Assembly (NCBI RefSeq): GCF_000332135.1
Contig: NZ_KB235896.1
Coordinates: 3,367,321-3,431,320 of the forward strand
Length of the DNA: 64,000 nucleotides
From: Anabaena sp. PCC 7108
Lineage (GTDB): Bacteria > Cyanobacteriota > Cyanobacteriia > Cyanobacteriales > Nostocaceae
Direction of reading: 5' to 3'
Shown: positions 8,826-19,147 of the stretch, in pieces
How the letters are laid out: every line of letters begins with the position of its first letter
Position numbering within the stretch: the stretch's first letter is position 1
Program-made: the position numbers and the translations under genes
Notes under the pieces: model-generated
Seen by the model: the letters and a program-made list of their open reading frames with translations, nothing else
Databases searched by the model: none
Told to the model about the DNA's origin: nothing

Positions 8826-9239
8826 ATGAAAAACCTAATTCCCTTCCTCGTTAGTGGCATTTTAGTAGCTGGCGTTATTGGTTGCCAAGAAGCTCCTAAA
8901 ACTGGTTTAGAAACTCCTGGTACAAGTAGTGAAGCTCCTTCTGTACCTGCAAAACCTGCATCAGAAACTACACAAACTACACCAGAAAACACAACTACAA
9001 AAGTTACTCCGGGGACTACCACCGCTACCAGCGACCTCAAAACCGAAGTTAGCAAAAAATTAAAGGAAGCTTTACCTAGCAATAAGTTAGAAGTAGAGAA
9101 CAAAGAAGGTGAAATTGTCCTTAAAGGTGCAGCTGATTCTCAAGAAGAACTCAAAAAAGCTGAAACTTTGGTTAAGGAAGTCAAAGGTGTAAAAAGCGTC
9201 AAAGTAGAAGCAAAAGTTACACCTGTGAAAAAGCCATAA
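8826..9239 (+). CDS. BON-domain lipoprotein
   Basis: 137 aa. The signal MKNLIPFLVSGILVAGVIGC ends in a lipobox (VIGC) with the lipidated Cys at residue 20. A Thr/Pro/Glu-rich linker (about 21-70) leads to a BON domain (about 70-131: LKTEVSKKLKEALPSNKLEV, then IVLKGAADSQEELKKAETL and VKGVKSVKVEAKV). BON domains bind membranes or polymers in envelope proteins. It is therefore a periplasmic or outer-membrane-anchored lipoprotein, probably structural or stress related. It is monocistronic. Confidence 0.88.
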   Translation: MKNLIPFLVSGILVAGVIGCQEAPKTGLETPGTSSEAPSVPAKPASETTQTTPENTTTKVTPGTTTATSDLKTEVSKKLKEALPSNKLEVENKEGEIVLKGAADSQEELKKAETLVKEVKGVKSVKVEAKVTPVKKP

Positions 9240-9640
9240 GCTTATAAATCACAAAGTTCACGTGACAGGCATCTTGCCTGTTCCACGTCATAAGTACGTA
9301 GGCAAAATTAATTATATAAAAGATTTGGATTGAATGTAGGAGTCCCCGTGCCTACCCCGCTATTTCGGGTAGCAACAGGGGGTTTGCCCCTACGAAATTG
9401 ATTGGTTTAGGTATTGTTAAAATGTTCAATTAATTTTGCACAGGTACTTAATTTACATCAGACTTCAGAAGTCATATCTTGTTTGGTTTAAGACTTATAA
9501 TTACGGCTAATGCGGAGATAGCGGGACAAGAAGATCAATTTGTGGCTTTAATTAACTGAATTGTTGATATAGGAATATGCTGAAGTGGCAATATATTGTT
9601 ACAATACTTAACAACGTTCATCAAAACGGTGGCTTTCTTC
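9240..9640. other. Intergenic region with interspersed hairpin repeats
   Basis: The region contains a 7-bp hairpin ACAGGCA/TGCCTGT near 9264-9280 and a second G/C-rich hairpin repeat near 9345-9395 (TACCCCG/CGGGTA). Both are common repeat types in Nostocales intergenic DNA. The rest is AT-rich leader of the downstream kinase gene. Confidence 0.5.
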
Positions 9641-11629
9641 ATGATAGTTAAGACACTTCCCCCTAGTTCCCGATCAAGTCCAGAGGACAGTCACGTAGGC
9701 GAATTGTCCGTGATTGAAGTAGTATCAAAAAATGTTACACAAAGCTTGGTTAACAATTCGCCAAGATTTTCGGCATCACAAAAACAGACAATACTAGTTA
9801 CAGCTAAGGCTGAAACAGAAGCACTACTATATAATCCTGAAGAGATTCGCGCACATTACGAAAACAAACCTTGGCAAGTTTTTCGGCGAATTTTGGCAGT
9901 TTTGCAACCAATTTTGTCCTTCGTTTTGGGGACATGGTGGGATAAGCAACGGGGAATTGTTGTTAAAAATGATAGCCGACGAGCAACTGAATTAAGAATT
10001 TTGCTGACCAAGTTGGGGCCTGCTTACATCAAAATTGGTCAGGCCTTGTCTACCAGGCCGGATTTAGTTCCTCCGGTGTATCTGGAAGAATTAACTAAAT
10101 TACAAGATCAATTACCACCTTTTGCTAATGAAATAGCTTACCAGTTTATCGAAGAAGAGCTAGGAGCAACCCCAGAGAATATTTACGCAGAAATATCCAT
10201 TGAGCCAATTGCAGCGGCTTCCTTGGGACAAGTTTATAAAGGTAAGCTCAAAACTGGGGAAGAAGTAGCGATTAAAGTCCAGCGTCCAGATTTGCGAGAA
10301 AGTATCACGATTGACTTGTATATTTTGCGCTATTTAGCTGGTTTAGTGCAGAGAAAAGTCAAACGGGTACGCAGTGATTTAGTCGGGATTTTAGATGAAT
10401 TGGGCGATCGCATTTTTGAAGAAATGGACTACATCCATGAAGGCGAAAATGCCGAGCGATTCTTTGAATTATACGGTCATATGCAAGATATATATGTACC
10501 GAAAATTTATTGGGAATACACCAATCGTCGTGTGTTGACGATGGAGTGGATAAACGGGATTAAATTAACACAAACAAAAGAACTTCAGGAACTGGGTATC
10601 AACGCCCGTTACTTAATTGAAATAGGTGTACAGTGTTCTCTACGTCAATTATTAGAACATGGGTTTTTCCATGCTGACCCTCACCCTGGTAATTTGTTAG
10701 CTACCTTTGATGGTAAATTGGCTTATCTTGACTTCGGGATGATGAGTGAAATTAAGCCACCACAGCGTTACGGTTTAATTGAAGCGATAGTTCACGTCGT
10801 TAACCGTGATTTTGACTTATTAGCACAAGACTACGTTAAATTAGAATTTCTCACCCCAGAAACCGACTTAACACCAATTGTTCCGGCATTTGCAAGAGTA
10901 TTTGCTAACGCTCAAGGTGCAAGTGTTGCCGAACTCAACATTAAAAGCATCACCGATGATTTATCAGCTTTAATGTATGAATATCCTTTCCGAGTACCAG
11001 CTTACTACGCTTTAATTATTCGTTCTTTGGTGACATTGGAAGGTATTGCTATTTATATCGATCCCAATTTCAAAGTTCTCAGTGAAGCTTATCCTTACGT
11101 TTCTAAACGCCTGTTAACAGATCCAGCAGATGAACTGAGAACATCATTGCAAGAGTTACTATTCAAAGATGGTAAATTCCGTTGGAATCGTCTAGAAAAC
11201 TTGTTAACAAATGCGCGAAAAAATCAAGAATACGATTTAAGCTTAGTACTAAATCAGGGCATAGAGTTTCTATCTTCGGAACGGGGTGCATTTATTCGTG
11301 ACAGGTTGGTAGATGAGTTTATCAATGGAATTGACGCTGTCAGCAAAAATGTTTTGCATAATTTCACTTATGTGCTGAAAGAAAGGGTAGGTTTAACAGC
11401 AGTTAATGAAATACCCAGTGCAACAGTAGAACAACAACAAACCTTAGATAATATCAAACGCATTTTAGGCATTCTCCGACAAACTAAAGGTTTTGATCCG
11501 ACTCGAATTGCTCCCCAATTAGCTCAAATACTTGTTAATCCCGGAGTACATCATTTAGGGCAAAAAATTGCTAGTCGCTTTACACAAAAAGCTTTAACAA
11601 GCTTAATTCGGCAGTTGTTAACGTCATAA
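9641..11629 (+). CDS. ABC1/AarF/UbiB family atypical protein kinase
   Basis: About 662 aa from the ATG at 9641; a TTG at 9596 would add 15 residues. The ABC1K signatures are all present: the KxGQ motif in LGPAYIKIGQALSTRPDLVP (about residues 124-143), the Ala-rich loop AAASLGQVYKG, the lysine EEVAIKVQRPDL, and the catalytic HADPHPGNL and YLDFGMMSE. Cyanobacterial and plastid ABC1Ks act on prenylquinone metabolism and photosynthetic membrane homeostasis. The exact target is not known here. A C-terminal helical region of about 200 residues follows the kinase core. Confidence 0.88.
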   Translation: MIVKTLPPSSRSSPEDSHVGELSVIEVVSKNVTQSLVNNSPRFSASQKQTILVTAKAETEALLYNPEEIRAHYENKPWQVFRRILAVLQPILSFVLGTWWDKQRGIVVKNDSRRATELRILLTKLGPAYIKIGQALSTRPDLVPPVYLEELTKLQDQLPPFANEIAYQFIEEELGATPENIYAEISIEPIAAASLGQVYKGKLKTGEEVAIKVQRPDLRESITIDLYILRYLAGLVQRKVKRVRSDLVGILDELGDRIFEEMDYIHEGENAERFFELYGHMQDIYVPKIYWEYTNRRVLTMEWINGIKLTQTKELQELGINARYLIEIGVQCSLRQLLEHGFFHADPHPGNLLATFDGKLAYLDFGMMSEIKPPQRYGLIEAIVHVVNRDFDLLAQDYVKLEFLTPETDLTPIVPAFARVFANAQGASVAELNIKSITDDLSALMYEYPFRVPAYYALIIRSLVTLEGIAIYIDPNFKVLSEAYPYVSKRLLTDPADELRTSLQELLFKDGKFRWNRLENLLTNARKNQEYDLSLVLNQGIEFLSSERGAFIRDRLVDEFINGIDAVSKNVLHNFTYVLKERVGLTAVNEIPSATVEQQQTLDNIKRILGILRQTKGFDPTRIAPQLAQILVNPGVHHLGQKIASRFTQKALTSLIRQLLTS

Positions 11630-11910
11630 TAAAATAGGTATAACAGGTGACTCTTAACAGGTGACAGTGGGAAAAGTATTTTGGTGTCCTAACTGCCCTG
11701 TCTGTTGATATGATTGGCCAGAAAAACCATTCAAAACCCAAAATAACCCCTGATTTTATATCAATTCACTTAATTACAGCTACAAATAAATCTTCCCTTT
11801 ACTGCGTCTGTATATTTGTAGCAAAATTAAAGTGAAGCGGTATTAGATATGGGGTTATATTAAAAGTTGGTTTTTGGACTTTTCAAGAATTCCAGTCACT
11901 TGAGTAGTGC

Positions 11911-12357
11911 TTAGGAATTTTCTTGTTCTTGATCATGTTGTTGATCATTTTTTTCCCGTTGGATACTTTCTTCTAAGGCTTGAATTTGTTCACGACGAGC
12001 TTCTAACTCCAAGGAACGACGTGCTAAATCTTGGTTTTGCAAAGTTAGAGATTGTCGCCAATTTTCTGCCTTATCTGCTTCCTGTTGTAGAAATTCTGGA
12101 GTAATACCAGTAGTGAGATAGGTTTTCACTACATTCATTATCCATTTGGTAGCATCTTCAATGATTTCAACTTCACCTGTAGGGGAAAGTTCTACTAAAA
12201 CCAGCATTTTTTCACTCAAGGTATTTCCTTTTCCCAGGAGAATAAAAGCCTCTTCGGAAATCATTGACCAACAATATTCAGTTTCCTGACTTGCTAATAA
12301 GTGTAATTGGTACTGGTCTAAAAATTCGTTTTTACGTACTTGGGCTAGGTATAGCAT
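11911..12357 (-). CDS. Conserved hypothetical protein with C-terminal coiled coil
   Basis: 148 aa from MLYLAQVRKNEFLDQYQLHL. The first 85 residues look globular (ETEYCWSMISEEAFILLGKG). Residues 90-148 are a charged coiled coil ending in a Gln/Glu/His/Asp-rich tail (EKNDQQHDQEQENS). An ATG at 12375 adds six residues but overlaps an interspersed repeat and has no ribosome-binding site, whereas GGGGAG and GCGAGA lie upstream of 12357. The family appears cyanobacterial and I cannot assign a function. It is 3' of a 281-base gap with no gene. Confidence 0.72.
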   Translation of the reverse strand: MLYLAQVRKNEFLDQYQLHLLASQETEYCWSMISEEAFILLGKGNTLSEKMLVLVELSPTGEVEIIEDATKWIMNVVKTYLTTGITPEFLQQEADKAENWRQSLTLQNQDLARRSLELEARREQIQALEESIQREKNDQQHDQEQENS

Positions 12358-12461
12358 TCTCGCTGCGCTCCCCATTCAAAATTCAACATTCAAAATTACC
12401 AGAAAATATTTTTAGTCTTTAATTTCTGTAAAAAGAAAATAAAAATATTTAGTAATGGATC

Positions 12462-12585
12462 AGGACTTACGCAACTGGCACATTGGTAGGGTGCGTCAGA
12501 TATCAACAATCTGTTTATTTGCAGGATTTATGCAGTAGTAAAGCACCCTACAATAGATTTTTAGTGTGACACTTGCGTAAGTCCT
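12462..12585. mobile_element. MITE-like element, copy A, downstream of valS
   Basis: The terminal inverted repeats are a perfect 13 bp (AGGACTTACGCAA / TTGCGTAAGTCCT), enclosing a near-palindromic body of about 98 bp with no coding capacity. A second copy lies at 15742-15863, in the same outer orientation but with its central loop inverted. Confidence 0.8.
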
Positions 12586-12634
12586 ATGGATAATTGAGAA
12601 GTTAAAAATTTCCCAATTACCCAGTAGCCATACT

Positions 12635-15600
12635 CTATACTACAGTACGCAAGCGATCGCGCAAAATTTCCGCTTGTTTCTCAGCCTCTATTAAAGCATC
12701 ACGCACACCCTGTACTACATCTGCAGGAGCTTTATCCACAAACTTAGGATTACTCAGTCTATAACTTAAAGATGCAGCTTCAGCTTCGGCTTTGCTGATA
12801 CTTTTCTCTAGTTTGGCACGGAGAGCTTCAATATCGACAACCCCTTTTAAGGGAATTACCACTTGGACAGTACCGACAACACCAGCAATAGAATTGTCTG
12901 ATTCCTGGGTTTGAGTGGCTTCTGGCTGTGATATATTTTGGCTATCAGTCAGTTGGGGCAAATTTGCCAATAACTTTTGTCTATTTTTAGCATTGAGTAT
13001 GTTGTAGACAATAAACCAACCTGCATAACCAAGACCGACAGTTTCAAAGAAAGTCCCAAAAATAGGAAGACGCAAGATTGCATTTCCGACAATAATCGCA
13101 ACTCTTAAGAAAACGAGTAGGACGATAATTAAGCCAATAGTTTTTAAACCCTGAAAAACAGATTTATTTATGATAGGTTGGCTTTTTTGTCCATCAATCA
13201 GAGTTTTGTCAGTAATAGTTAAAGTTTCTACCTTGGCCAAATCTTGAATATAAGACTGTCCAGCATTAAGGATAAAACGTTCCTTTTCGCTTTCACTTTG
13301 CAAATTAGCCGTGATTTTTGCACCTGGTTTGATGTCAGCTTCCGCCCGTAAATTGCGAATTGTGCGAATAGTATTAATTAACAATTCAAACTGTTCTTCT
13401 AATATTGTGTCAATTAATTGTTCATCCGCTTCAGGATAAGCTTGTAAAGCTAAAACTTGGGTATTTTCTACTGGTTGTTGAGTGAGAGTTTGCCAAATTT
13501 CTTCAGTGATATGAGGCATTAAGGGATGAAGTAATTTTAAAATTCCTTCTAATATATAAGCCAATATTTGCTGGGCAACTTGGCGAGATACGGGATTTGC
13601 ATCTTTCTGTAATCTGGATTTTACTAATTCAATATACCAATCACAAAAATCACCCCAAATAAACTCATAAAGTCCCTTAGCCGCTTCTCCTAAACCGTAA
13701 TTATCAATATCATTAGTGGTTTGTTTAACTACTTGATGATAACGAGAAATAATCCATTTATCACTGAGTTCTGTAGGTTCAGGTTTACCCAATTGGGCTG
13801 GAGTTTGCCCATCCAAATTCATCATCACAAATCTGGCAGCATTCCATAACTTATTCGCAAAGTTACGAGAAGCTTCTACAGATATTGATTCATCTTTTTT
13901 ACGGTCATATTCTAAACGAATATCTTGACCAGCCCCAGCGACTTCTTTAATTAAGGTATACCGTAAAGCATCAGTTCCATATTTGGCAATTAGCAATAAC
14001 GGGTCAATACCATTATTTGCCGATTTCGACATTTTCTTATTATTTTCATCTCTGACTAAGCCGTGAATATAAACAGTTTTAAACGGCATTTGTCCGGTGA
14101 AATGTCCCGCCAGCATTGTCATTCTAGCAACCCAGAAAAAGATGATATCAAAACCTGTGACTAAGGTTGCATTGGGATAATAAGTTGCTAAATCTGGGGT
14201 TTGTTCTGGCCAACCTAAAGTTGAAAATGGCCATAAACCAGAAGAAAACCAAGTATCTAAAACATCGGGGTCTTGTTCTAATTGAACATTTTCTCCAAAT
14301 TGTGATTTGGCTTTTTCCCAAGCTTCCGCTTCATTTCGGGCTACGATATGGGGTGTTGAGTCGGTGATTTGTCCACCGGTTTCACTGATAGCGTACCAAG
14401 CAGGGATTTGATGACCCCACCAAAGTTGACGGGAAATACACCAGTCACGCAGATTTACTAACCAATCACGATAAACTTTAGTCCAGCGTTGGGGAACGAA
14501 ATCTGGTGAATTTTGATTATCTAAAAATTCCAGAGTTTTATCAGCAAGGGGGCGAATTTTGACAAACCACTGAGTAGAAAGTAGAGGTTCAACAGGGACT
14601 TTTCCGCGATCGCTATAAGGTACAGTATGTTTATAATCTTCTATCTTCACCAAAACACCGTCTGCTTCTAGGCGAGAAATCACATTTTTCCTAGCTACAA
14701 AGCGGTCTTGTCCTTGAAACTCACCGGCATTTTCGTTCATAGTGCCGTCTTTATTCATAATATTGATAACCGGCAAATCATGACGTTTACCCATTTCAAA
14801 ATCATTCGGGTCATGGGCTGGAGTCACTTTCACGCAACCTGTACCAAAAGCCGGGTCAACCAATTCATCACCAATAATCGGGATTTCCCGGTTCATAATT
14901 GGCAAAGTCAGGGTTTTCCCAATTAAATGTTTATACCTTTCATCTCCGGGATTAACCGCAACTCCGGTATCACCTAACATCGTTTCTGGTCGAGTTGTCG
15001 CCACTTCTACAAAACCAGAACCATCACTCAAAGGATAGCGGAAGTACCAAAGATTACCATTTACCTCTTTTGGTTCCACTTCCAAATCAGACACCGCAGA
15101 CTGAGAAGCGGGACACCAGTTAACCAAATAGTTACCGCGATAAATCAACTTTTCATCATACAGGCGGATAAATGCTTCTACAACAGCTTTTGATAAACCT
15201 GCATCTAAAGTGAAACGTTCCCGCGTCCAGTCAACCGAAACACCTAAACGTCGCAGTTGATTAACAATTGTACCTCCAGATTCGGCTTTCCATTGCCAAG
15301 CGCGTTCTAGGAATTTTTCACGTCCCAAGTCATTGCGAGTTTTACCTTCAGCCTTGAGTTGCTTTTCCAGAATGGTTTGTACAGCAATGCTGGCGTGGTC
15401 AGTTCCGGGTAGCCAGAGGGTATTGCGTCCTTTCATGCGATGGTAGCGCACGAGGGTATCAATCAACGCACTTTCAAAGGCGTGACCCATGTGCAAACTG
15501 CCGGTCACATTTGGGGGAGGAATGACGATACAGTATGGTTCGCCCTTGTGGTTGGGGTCTGCTTTGTAGACTTGGTTTTCTTCCCAGAATTTTTGCCATT

Positions 15601-15658
15601 TGGCTTCTGTGGAGAAGGGTTCATAGAGACTGGGGAGATTAGGAATAGTTGCGGTCAT
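12635..15658 (-). CDS. valS: Valyl-tRNA synthetase with CAAD membrane domain
   Basis: 1007 aa from [20 protein letters not shown]; an in-frame TTG at 15673 adds five residues and is unlikely. It is a class I synthetase: the HIGH motif is HMGHAF in [20 protein letters not shown], and KMSKS is in [14 protein letters not shown]. Between the anticodon-binding domain and the C-terminal tRNA-binding coiled coil (from about residue 938), it carries an insertion at about residues 831-895. This holds two hydrophobic helices ([25 protein letters not shown]) around an amphipathic stretch, the signature of the cyanobacterial CAAD domain, which anchors some synthetases to thylakoids. It charges tRNA-Val. 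The gene is flanked by two MITE copies. Confidence 0.96.
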   Translation of the reverse strand: MTATIPNLPSLYEPFSTEAKWQKFWEENQVYKADPNHKGEPYCIVIPPPNVTGSLHMGHAFESALIDTLVRYHRMKGRNTLWLPGTDHASIAVQTILEKQLKAEGKTRNDLGREKFLERAWQWKAESGGTIVNQLRRLGVSVDWTRERFTLDAGLSKAVVEAFIRLYDEKLIYRGNYLVNWCPASQSAVSDLEVEPKEVNGNLWYFRYPLSDGSGFVEVATTRPETMLGDTGVAVNPGDERYKHLIGKTLTLPIMNREIPIIGDELVDPAFGTGCVKVTPAHDPNDFEMGKRHDLPVINIMNKDGTMNENAGEFQGQDRFVARKNVISRLEADGVLVKIEDYKHTVPYSDRGKVPVEPLLSTQWFVKIRPLADKTLEFLDNQNSPDFVPQRWTKVYRDWLVNLRDWCISRQLWWGHQIPAWYAISETGGQITDSTPHIVARNEAEAWEKAKSQFGENVQLEQDPDVLDTWFSSGLWPFSTLGWPEQTPDLATYYPNATLVTGFDIIFFWVARMTMLAGHFTGQMPFKTVYIHGLVRDENNKKMSKSANNGIDPLLLIAKYGTDALRYTLIKEVAGAGQDIRLEYDRKKDESISVEASRNFANKLWNAARFVMMNLDGQTPAQLGKPEPTELSDKWIISRYHQVVKQTTNDIDNYGLGEAAKGLYEFIWGDFCDWYIELVKSRLQKDANPVSRQVAQQILAYILEGILKLLHPLMPHITEEIWQTLTQQPVENTQVLALQAYPEADEQLIDTILEEQFELLINTIRTIRNLRAEADIKPGAKITANLQSESEKERFILNAGQSYIQDLAKVETLTITDKTLIDGQKSQPIINKSVFQGLKTIGLIIVLLVFLRVAIIVGNAILRLPIFGTFFETVGLGYAGWFIVYNILNAKNRQKLLANLPQLTDSQNISQPEATQTQESDNSIAGVVGTVQVVIPLKGVVDIEALRAKLEKSISKAEAEAASLSYRLSNPKFVDKAPADVVQGVRDALIEAEKQAEILRDRLRTVV

Positions 15659-15741
15659 GCTGGGAATAATCAATTTGTTTGGACTCTGATCAATTTTGCC
15701 ACAGCCTTGGAAGAGGATTGTGAATCTGCTTCTATATTTTC

Positions 15742-15863
15742 AGGACTTACGTAACTGGCACATTAGTAAGGTGCGTCAGACTGCATAAATCTAGTAAATA
15801 AACAGATTTTTGATATCTGACGCACCTTACAATAGATTTTTGGTGTGACACTTCTTGCGTAAC
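15742..15863. mobile_element. MITE-like element, copy B, upstream of valS
   Basis: It begins AGGACTTACG and ends CTTGCGTAA, with the last bases of the right end diverged. Perfect internal arms AAGGTGCGTCAGA / TCTGACGCACCTT enclose a loop of about 35 bases. That loop is the reverse complement of the loop in copy A (about 30 of 35 bases match). The element lies between valS and the Uma2 gene and probably alters the leader of both. Confidence 0.78.
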
Positions 15864-15923
15864 CCGGATTTCTCACGCCAACTTACTTACAATAATTCTA
15901 GAATTATTAAAAAGGTAAAAATC

Positions 15924-16496
15924 ATGCAGTCCCCTCTATACCTTTTCACTGTTGAAGAATATCTGAAATTAGAACAATCTACCGATATTCGTCATGAATA
16001 TTTTGGCGGTGAAGTCTTTGCGATGGCTGGAGGTAGCAAAGAACACAATATAATTACTTTGAATGTTGCCAGTAGACTACGTTCCGACTTGCGCGGTAGT
16101 TCGTGCAATGTCTTTATGTCTGACATGAAAGTGAGGATCAATTTAGCTAGTGAAAATAAGAATATATTTTACTATCCTGATGTTACAGTTACTTGTAATC
16201 CAGAAGATCAAGACCGTTATTATTTGAATTATCCTTGTTTAATTATAGAAGTTTTATCACCAAGCACAGAAGCTATAGATAGACGGGAAAAACTAGTTAA
16301 TTACCGAACTTTATCAAGTTTACGGGAATATGTATTAATTTCTCAGGATGAAGTCAAAGTAGAAGTTTATCGTCAAAATCAACCAGGCAATTGGACAATC
16401 CAAACCTTTATAAATCGAGATGATAGCTTATATTTAGATTCGGTTGATTTGACTATGATAGTAGCTGATATATATGAAGATGTTATTAATGTTTGA
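15924..16496 (+). CDS. Uma2 family (DUF820) endonuclease-like protein
   Basis: 190 aa from MQSPLYLFTVEEYLKLEQST. It contains the family hallmarks: IRHEYFGGEVFAMAGGSKEH near the N-terminus, the PD-(D/E)XK-like core YPDVTVTC and LIIEVLSPSTEAIDRREK, then YRTLSSLREYVLI. Uma2 proteins are restriction-endonuclease-fold proteins, highly multiplied in cyanobacteria, with an uncertain and possibly mobile or defence-related role. An in-frame upstream start at 15855 would place 23 residues inside MITE copy B; AAAGGT lies just before 15924, so this start is chosen. Confidence 0.87.
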   Translation: MQSPLYLFTVEEYLKLEQSTDIRHEYFGGEVFAMAGGSKEHNIITLNVASRLRSDLRGSSCNVFMSDMKVRINLASENKNIFYYPDVTVTCNPEDQDRYYLNYPCLIIEVLSPSTEAIDRREKLVNYRTLSSLREYVLISQDEVKVEVYRQNQPGNWTIQTFINRDDSLYLDSVDLTMIVADIYEDVINV

Positions 16497-16537
16497 TACT
16501 CAGACAAAATCCAGAAAATATCATAAACACTAACCAT

Positions 16538-16672
16538 ATAGCGGTATGCACTTGGATGAGATACATCATAGTCCCCTCATCGCTTGCGGGGAGCAGCGCT
16601 GTGCGGGGTTCCCCCCGTTGAGGCGACTGCGGGGGAGGGGTTCTTGTATCTCAGTCAACCGAGAACCGCTAT
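16538..16672. mobile_element. MITE-like element with about 27-bp imperfect terminal inverted repeats
   Basis: The left end ATAGCGGTATGCACTTGG.. and the complement of the right end ATAGCGGTTCTCGGTTGA.. share the outer ATAGCGGT and the inner TGAGATAC. The G/C-rich centre holds GCGGGGAGCAGCGCTG. The ends resemble those of the element at 45814-45926. It lies in the 16497-16984 gap, whose remainder is AT-rich and includes a run of nine C near 16842-16850. Confidence 0.65.
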
Positions 16673-16984
16673 AACTTATTCTAGAATCGCACCCATGCAC
16701 CAAGAACCAAAGAAATGTCTGATCCTCAACTGCATATAAACAAGTGTTTTACCAGGTTCATTAAAATTTTATATATTGGTAGCAAGTAAATCTACTATTC
16801 ATGTGCTTGAAAGCCTTATGTTACAAGTGTTTAATCCTACCCCCCCCCCATAAAATGGTAGTTTTTTATCTCAGTAAATTTTCTGTGAAGTTGCTAAAAA
16901 ATGCTTGTTACGGGTTTCTAAACCGTATTAATATCAGTGGCATTGAAGGCAAGAAAAAAACTAGTTTTTCAGGGAAACAATACT

Positions 16985-17635
16985 ATGACTACAGTAAATG
17001 TATTGCAAAAGTTATCGATGGCTACCGCAGGTGCAGCAGTTATCACGCTGGGTTTAGCAGCAAACGCTCAAGCTGCTAGTATTAATCGTTCTGATTTTAA
17101 TCCTGATGCAGTTAATTTTGATTTTGCAAGCTCTGCACCAAGCAGCACAGTTGCTACTGATGGCAATCTAACCGTAACCAACGGCGTAGTACTTAATATT
17201 GGTTCGTATGGTTCACTCAATGGAAATACTTATTATGATGGGAACGACGCATCGGTAATCCGTTTTGATTTTCTTAATCCAGTATCTGCTTTTGGTCTTG
17301 ATTTCGCTGCCAATAATGCTGACATTACTCTTAGCATTTTTGACAATGTCAATAATTTAATCGAAAGTCTTACTCTAGACTGGACAACATTGCCTGGTAG
17401 TCCTTTTGCAACTGGTTTCATTGGTTTAAATGCAGGAAGTAATTCAATTGCCTATGCAACCATTGACACACCTTTAAATGGGAATGAATTATACGTTGAT
17501 AACCTTATTTATCAATATCAATCATCTCCAACTTCTGTTCCCGAACCCGCTTCTCTCATTGGTATCTTAGGCTTAGGTGCTTTTGGCGTTACCTCACTTC
17601 GCAAACGCAAGCAAACCGCCGCAGTTAAAGCGTAA
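16985..17635 (+). CDS. PEP-CTERM sorting domain protein
   Basis: 216 aa. It has a signal peptide (MTTVNVLQKLSMATAGAAVI, cleavage after NAQA near residue 31) and a beta-rich secreted body. The C-terminal PEP-CTERM tag is VPEPASLIGILGLGAFGV followed by RKRKQ: a PEP motif, a hydrophobic helix and a basic end. Such proteins are processed by exosortase and exported with the envelope or exopolysaccharide. The frame is open upstream to 16937, but the AGGGAAAC ribosome-binding site and the signal peptide favour the ATG at 16985. The specific role is unknown. Confidence 0.88.
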   Translation: MTTVNVLQKLSMATAGAAVITLGLAANAQAASINRSDFNPDAVNFDFASSAPSSTVATDGNLTVTNGVVLNIGSYGSLNGNTYYDGNDASVIRFDFLNPVSAFGLDFAANNADITLSIFDNVNNLIESLTLDWTTLPGSPFATGFIGLNAGSNSIAYATIDTPLNGNELYVDNLIYQYQSSPTSVPEPASLIGILGLGAFGVTSLRKRKQTAAVKA

Positions 17636-17750
17636 ATTAATTAACAACTAAATATAATTCAATCTCTGCCGTGTTAACTCTAAACATGGCATTTTTACTT
17701 TTTATTCTTGCCCGAAAATAATCTTGATCAGATAATGCTTTTTCTTTAAC

Positions 17751-17870
17751 AATACCTTGTATATTTTTTGTAGGTTGGGTTAAGCGACAGCGCAACCCGA
17801 CGCATTTGTTGGGTTTCATGCTTCAACCCAACCTACAAATCAAGATTTTTTTCGATTTGGACAAGGTATT
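17751..17870. repeat. Nested inverted repeat element
   Basis: The outer arms AATACCTTGT / ACAAGGTATT enclose inner arms TTGTAGGTTGGGTT / AACCCAACCTACAA (perfect 14 bp). The centre carries GCGCAACCCGACGCATTTG, the widespread cyanobacterial TAGGTTGGGTT-type repeat. It occupies much of the 17636-18062 gap between the PEP-CTERM and pirin genes. Confidence 0.7.
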
Positions 17871-18062
17871 GCTTTAACAACATAAATTTTATCAAAAATA
17901 GTATCTTTTTGGTAACTACAGCACTTATAAGTGCGTACTTTTTATTATAAAGGGGTATGGTTTACTATAGTAATAGTTCAAAGCCGATTTACCAGTTTGT
18001 TTATCAACATCAAAGTTGGTTATTTCGGCAATTAAATACATCTTTAACAGTGAGGTTAAATC

Positions 18063-18779
18063 ATGTCTCAAAATACAGTTAACTACATAATTCATGATCG
18101 AAATGCACGCGGTCATAGTCAGATTGACTGGTTAGATAGTTATCATACATTTTCTTTCAGTCATTTTCATGATTCCAGCCGCATGGGATTTCGTTCTCTG
18201 CGAGTCATAAATGATGACAGAATTGCCGCTGGGGCTGGATTTCCTACTCACGGACATAGAGATATGGAAATACTCACTTATGTCTTGTCAGGTGCGGTTG
18301 AACATAAAGATAGTTTGGGTACAGGTTCGGTAATTCGTCCCGGTGACGCACAAATTATGAGTGCGGGGACTGGTATTATGCACAGTGAATTTAATCACTC
18401 ACAAACTGAAGAACTGCACTTGCTGCAAATTTGGATGTTACCAGATACCCTCGGATTAACCCCCAGGTATGACCAAAAAACTTTTTCTGTAGAAGAAAAA
18501 CGGGGAAAACTACGTTTAATTGCTGCTAAAGATGGACGAGATAATGCGGTGACTATTCACCAAGATATTGATTTATACGCATCTATTTTAGAGCAGGGCG
18601 ACGTTATTAATTATCACGTTCAGGCTCATCGTTATGCTTGGTTGCAAATAGCCACAGGTGAAGTAACTTTAAATGGGACAGAACTTAAAGCCGGGGACGG
18701 AGTACAAATTACTGGAGAAGATCAATTAGAAATTAGTACCAACCTCAGCGCCGAAATCTTGCTTTTTGACTTGGCTTAA
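18063..18779 (+). CDS. Pirin family protein
   Basis: 238 aa, a bicupin. The N-terminal cupin carries SYHTFSFSHFHDSSRMGFRS and the metal-binding run GFPTHGHRDMEILTYVLSGA (His residues at about 60-65), then HSEFNHSQTEELHLLQIWM. The C-terminal cupin lacks the metal ligands, as is usual. It resembles the YhhW type, which has quercetin 2,3-dioxygenase activity in vitro. The physiological substrate in cyanobacteria is not known. It is cytoplasmic and stands alone. Confidence 0.9.
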   Translation: MSQNTVNYIIHDRNARGHSQIDWLDSYHTFSFSHFHDSSRMGFRSLRVINDDRIAAGAGFPTHGHRDMEILTYVLSGAVEHKDSLGTGSVIRPGDAQIMSAGTGIMHSEFNHSQTEELHLLQIWMLPDTLGLTPRYDQKTFSVEEKRGKLRLIAAKDGRDNAVTIHQDIDLYASILEQGDVINYHVQAHRYAWLQIATGEVTLNGTELKAGDGVQITGEDQLEISTNLSAEILLFDLA

Positions 18780-18792
18780 ACAAAAATTAATC

Positions 18793-18937
18793 CTAGTAGT
18801 CTGTCAAGAACTAATTGACGAATAAAAAAATCTTTCTTCTTCCTTCTTCCTATCCCTACGGGACACTGCGTGAACGCGCTCTTTGCGTCTTCGCGGTTCA
18901 TTACTTTATCCGTCAAAATATATTTGACAGACCACTA
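18793..18937. mobile_element. MITE-like element
   Basis: The imperfect ends CTAGTAGTCTGTCAAG..ATTGACG and CGTCAAA..TTTGACAGACCACTAG pair over about 28 bases. The interior contains a pyrimidine-rich tract and a CCTACGGGA..GAACGCG interspersed repeat. It lies within the 18780-19147 gap; the rest of that gap holds another interspersed repeat near 18985-19030 (GAACGCTACGCAGTAAGCGA). Confidence 0.6.
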
Positions 18938-19147
18938 GTGCTAATCATTAGAAACTTCCAAATAAAAAAACACCCCAATCCCTACTGAACGCTACGCAGT
19001 AAGCGAAGCTATGCCGAAGGCTTTACGTTTTTAGGGTAGGGGACTTTCTAGGAGAGGGAGGAAAATTTGTTTTGATTTTGTGAAATTGAATAATTGATTT
19101 TTTCGAGTTCTCTTAGTAGCAAAACTGAGGCTTTGATTCTTTTGCTT

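Noticed and set aside
12462-15863. valS as cargo of a composite transposon
   Set aside because: The flanking elements are non-coding MITEs, valS is an essential vertically inherited gene, and the copies have diverged; a chance flanking pair is more likely.
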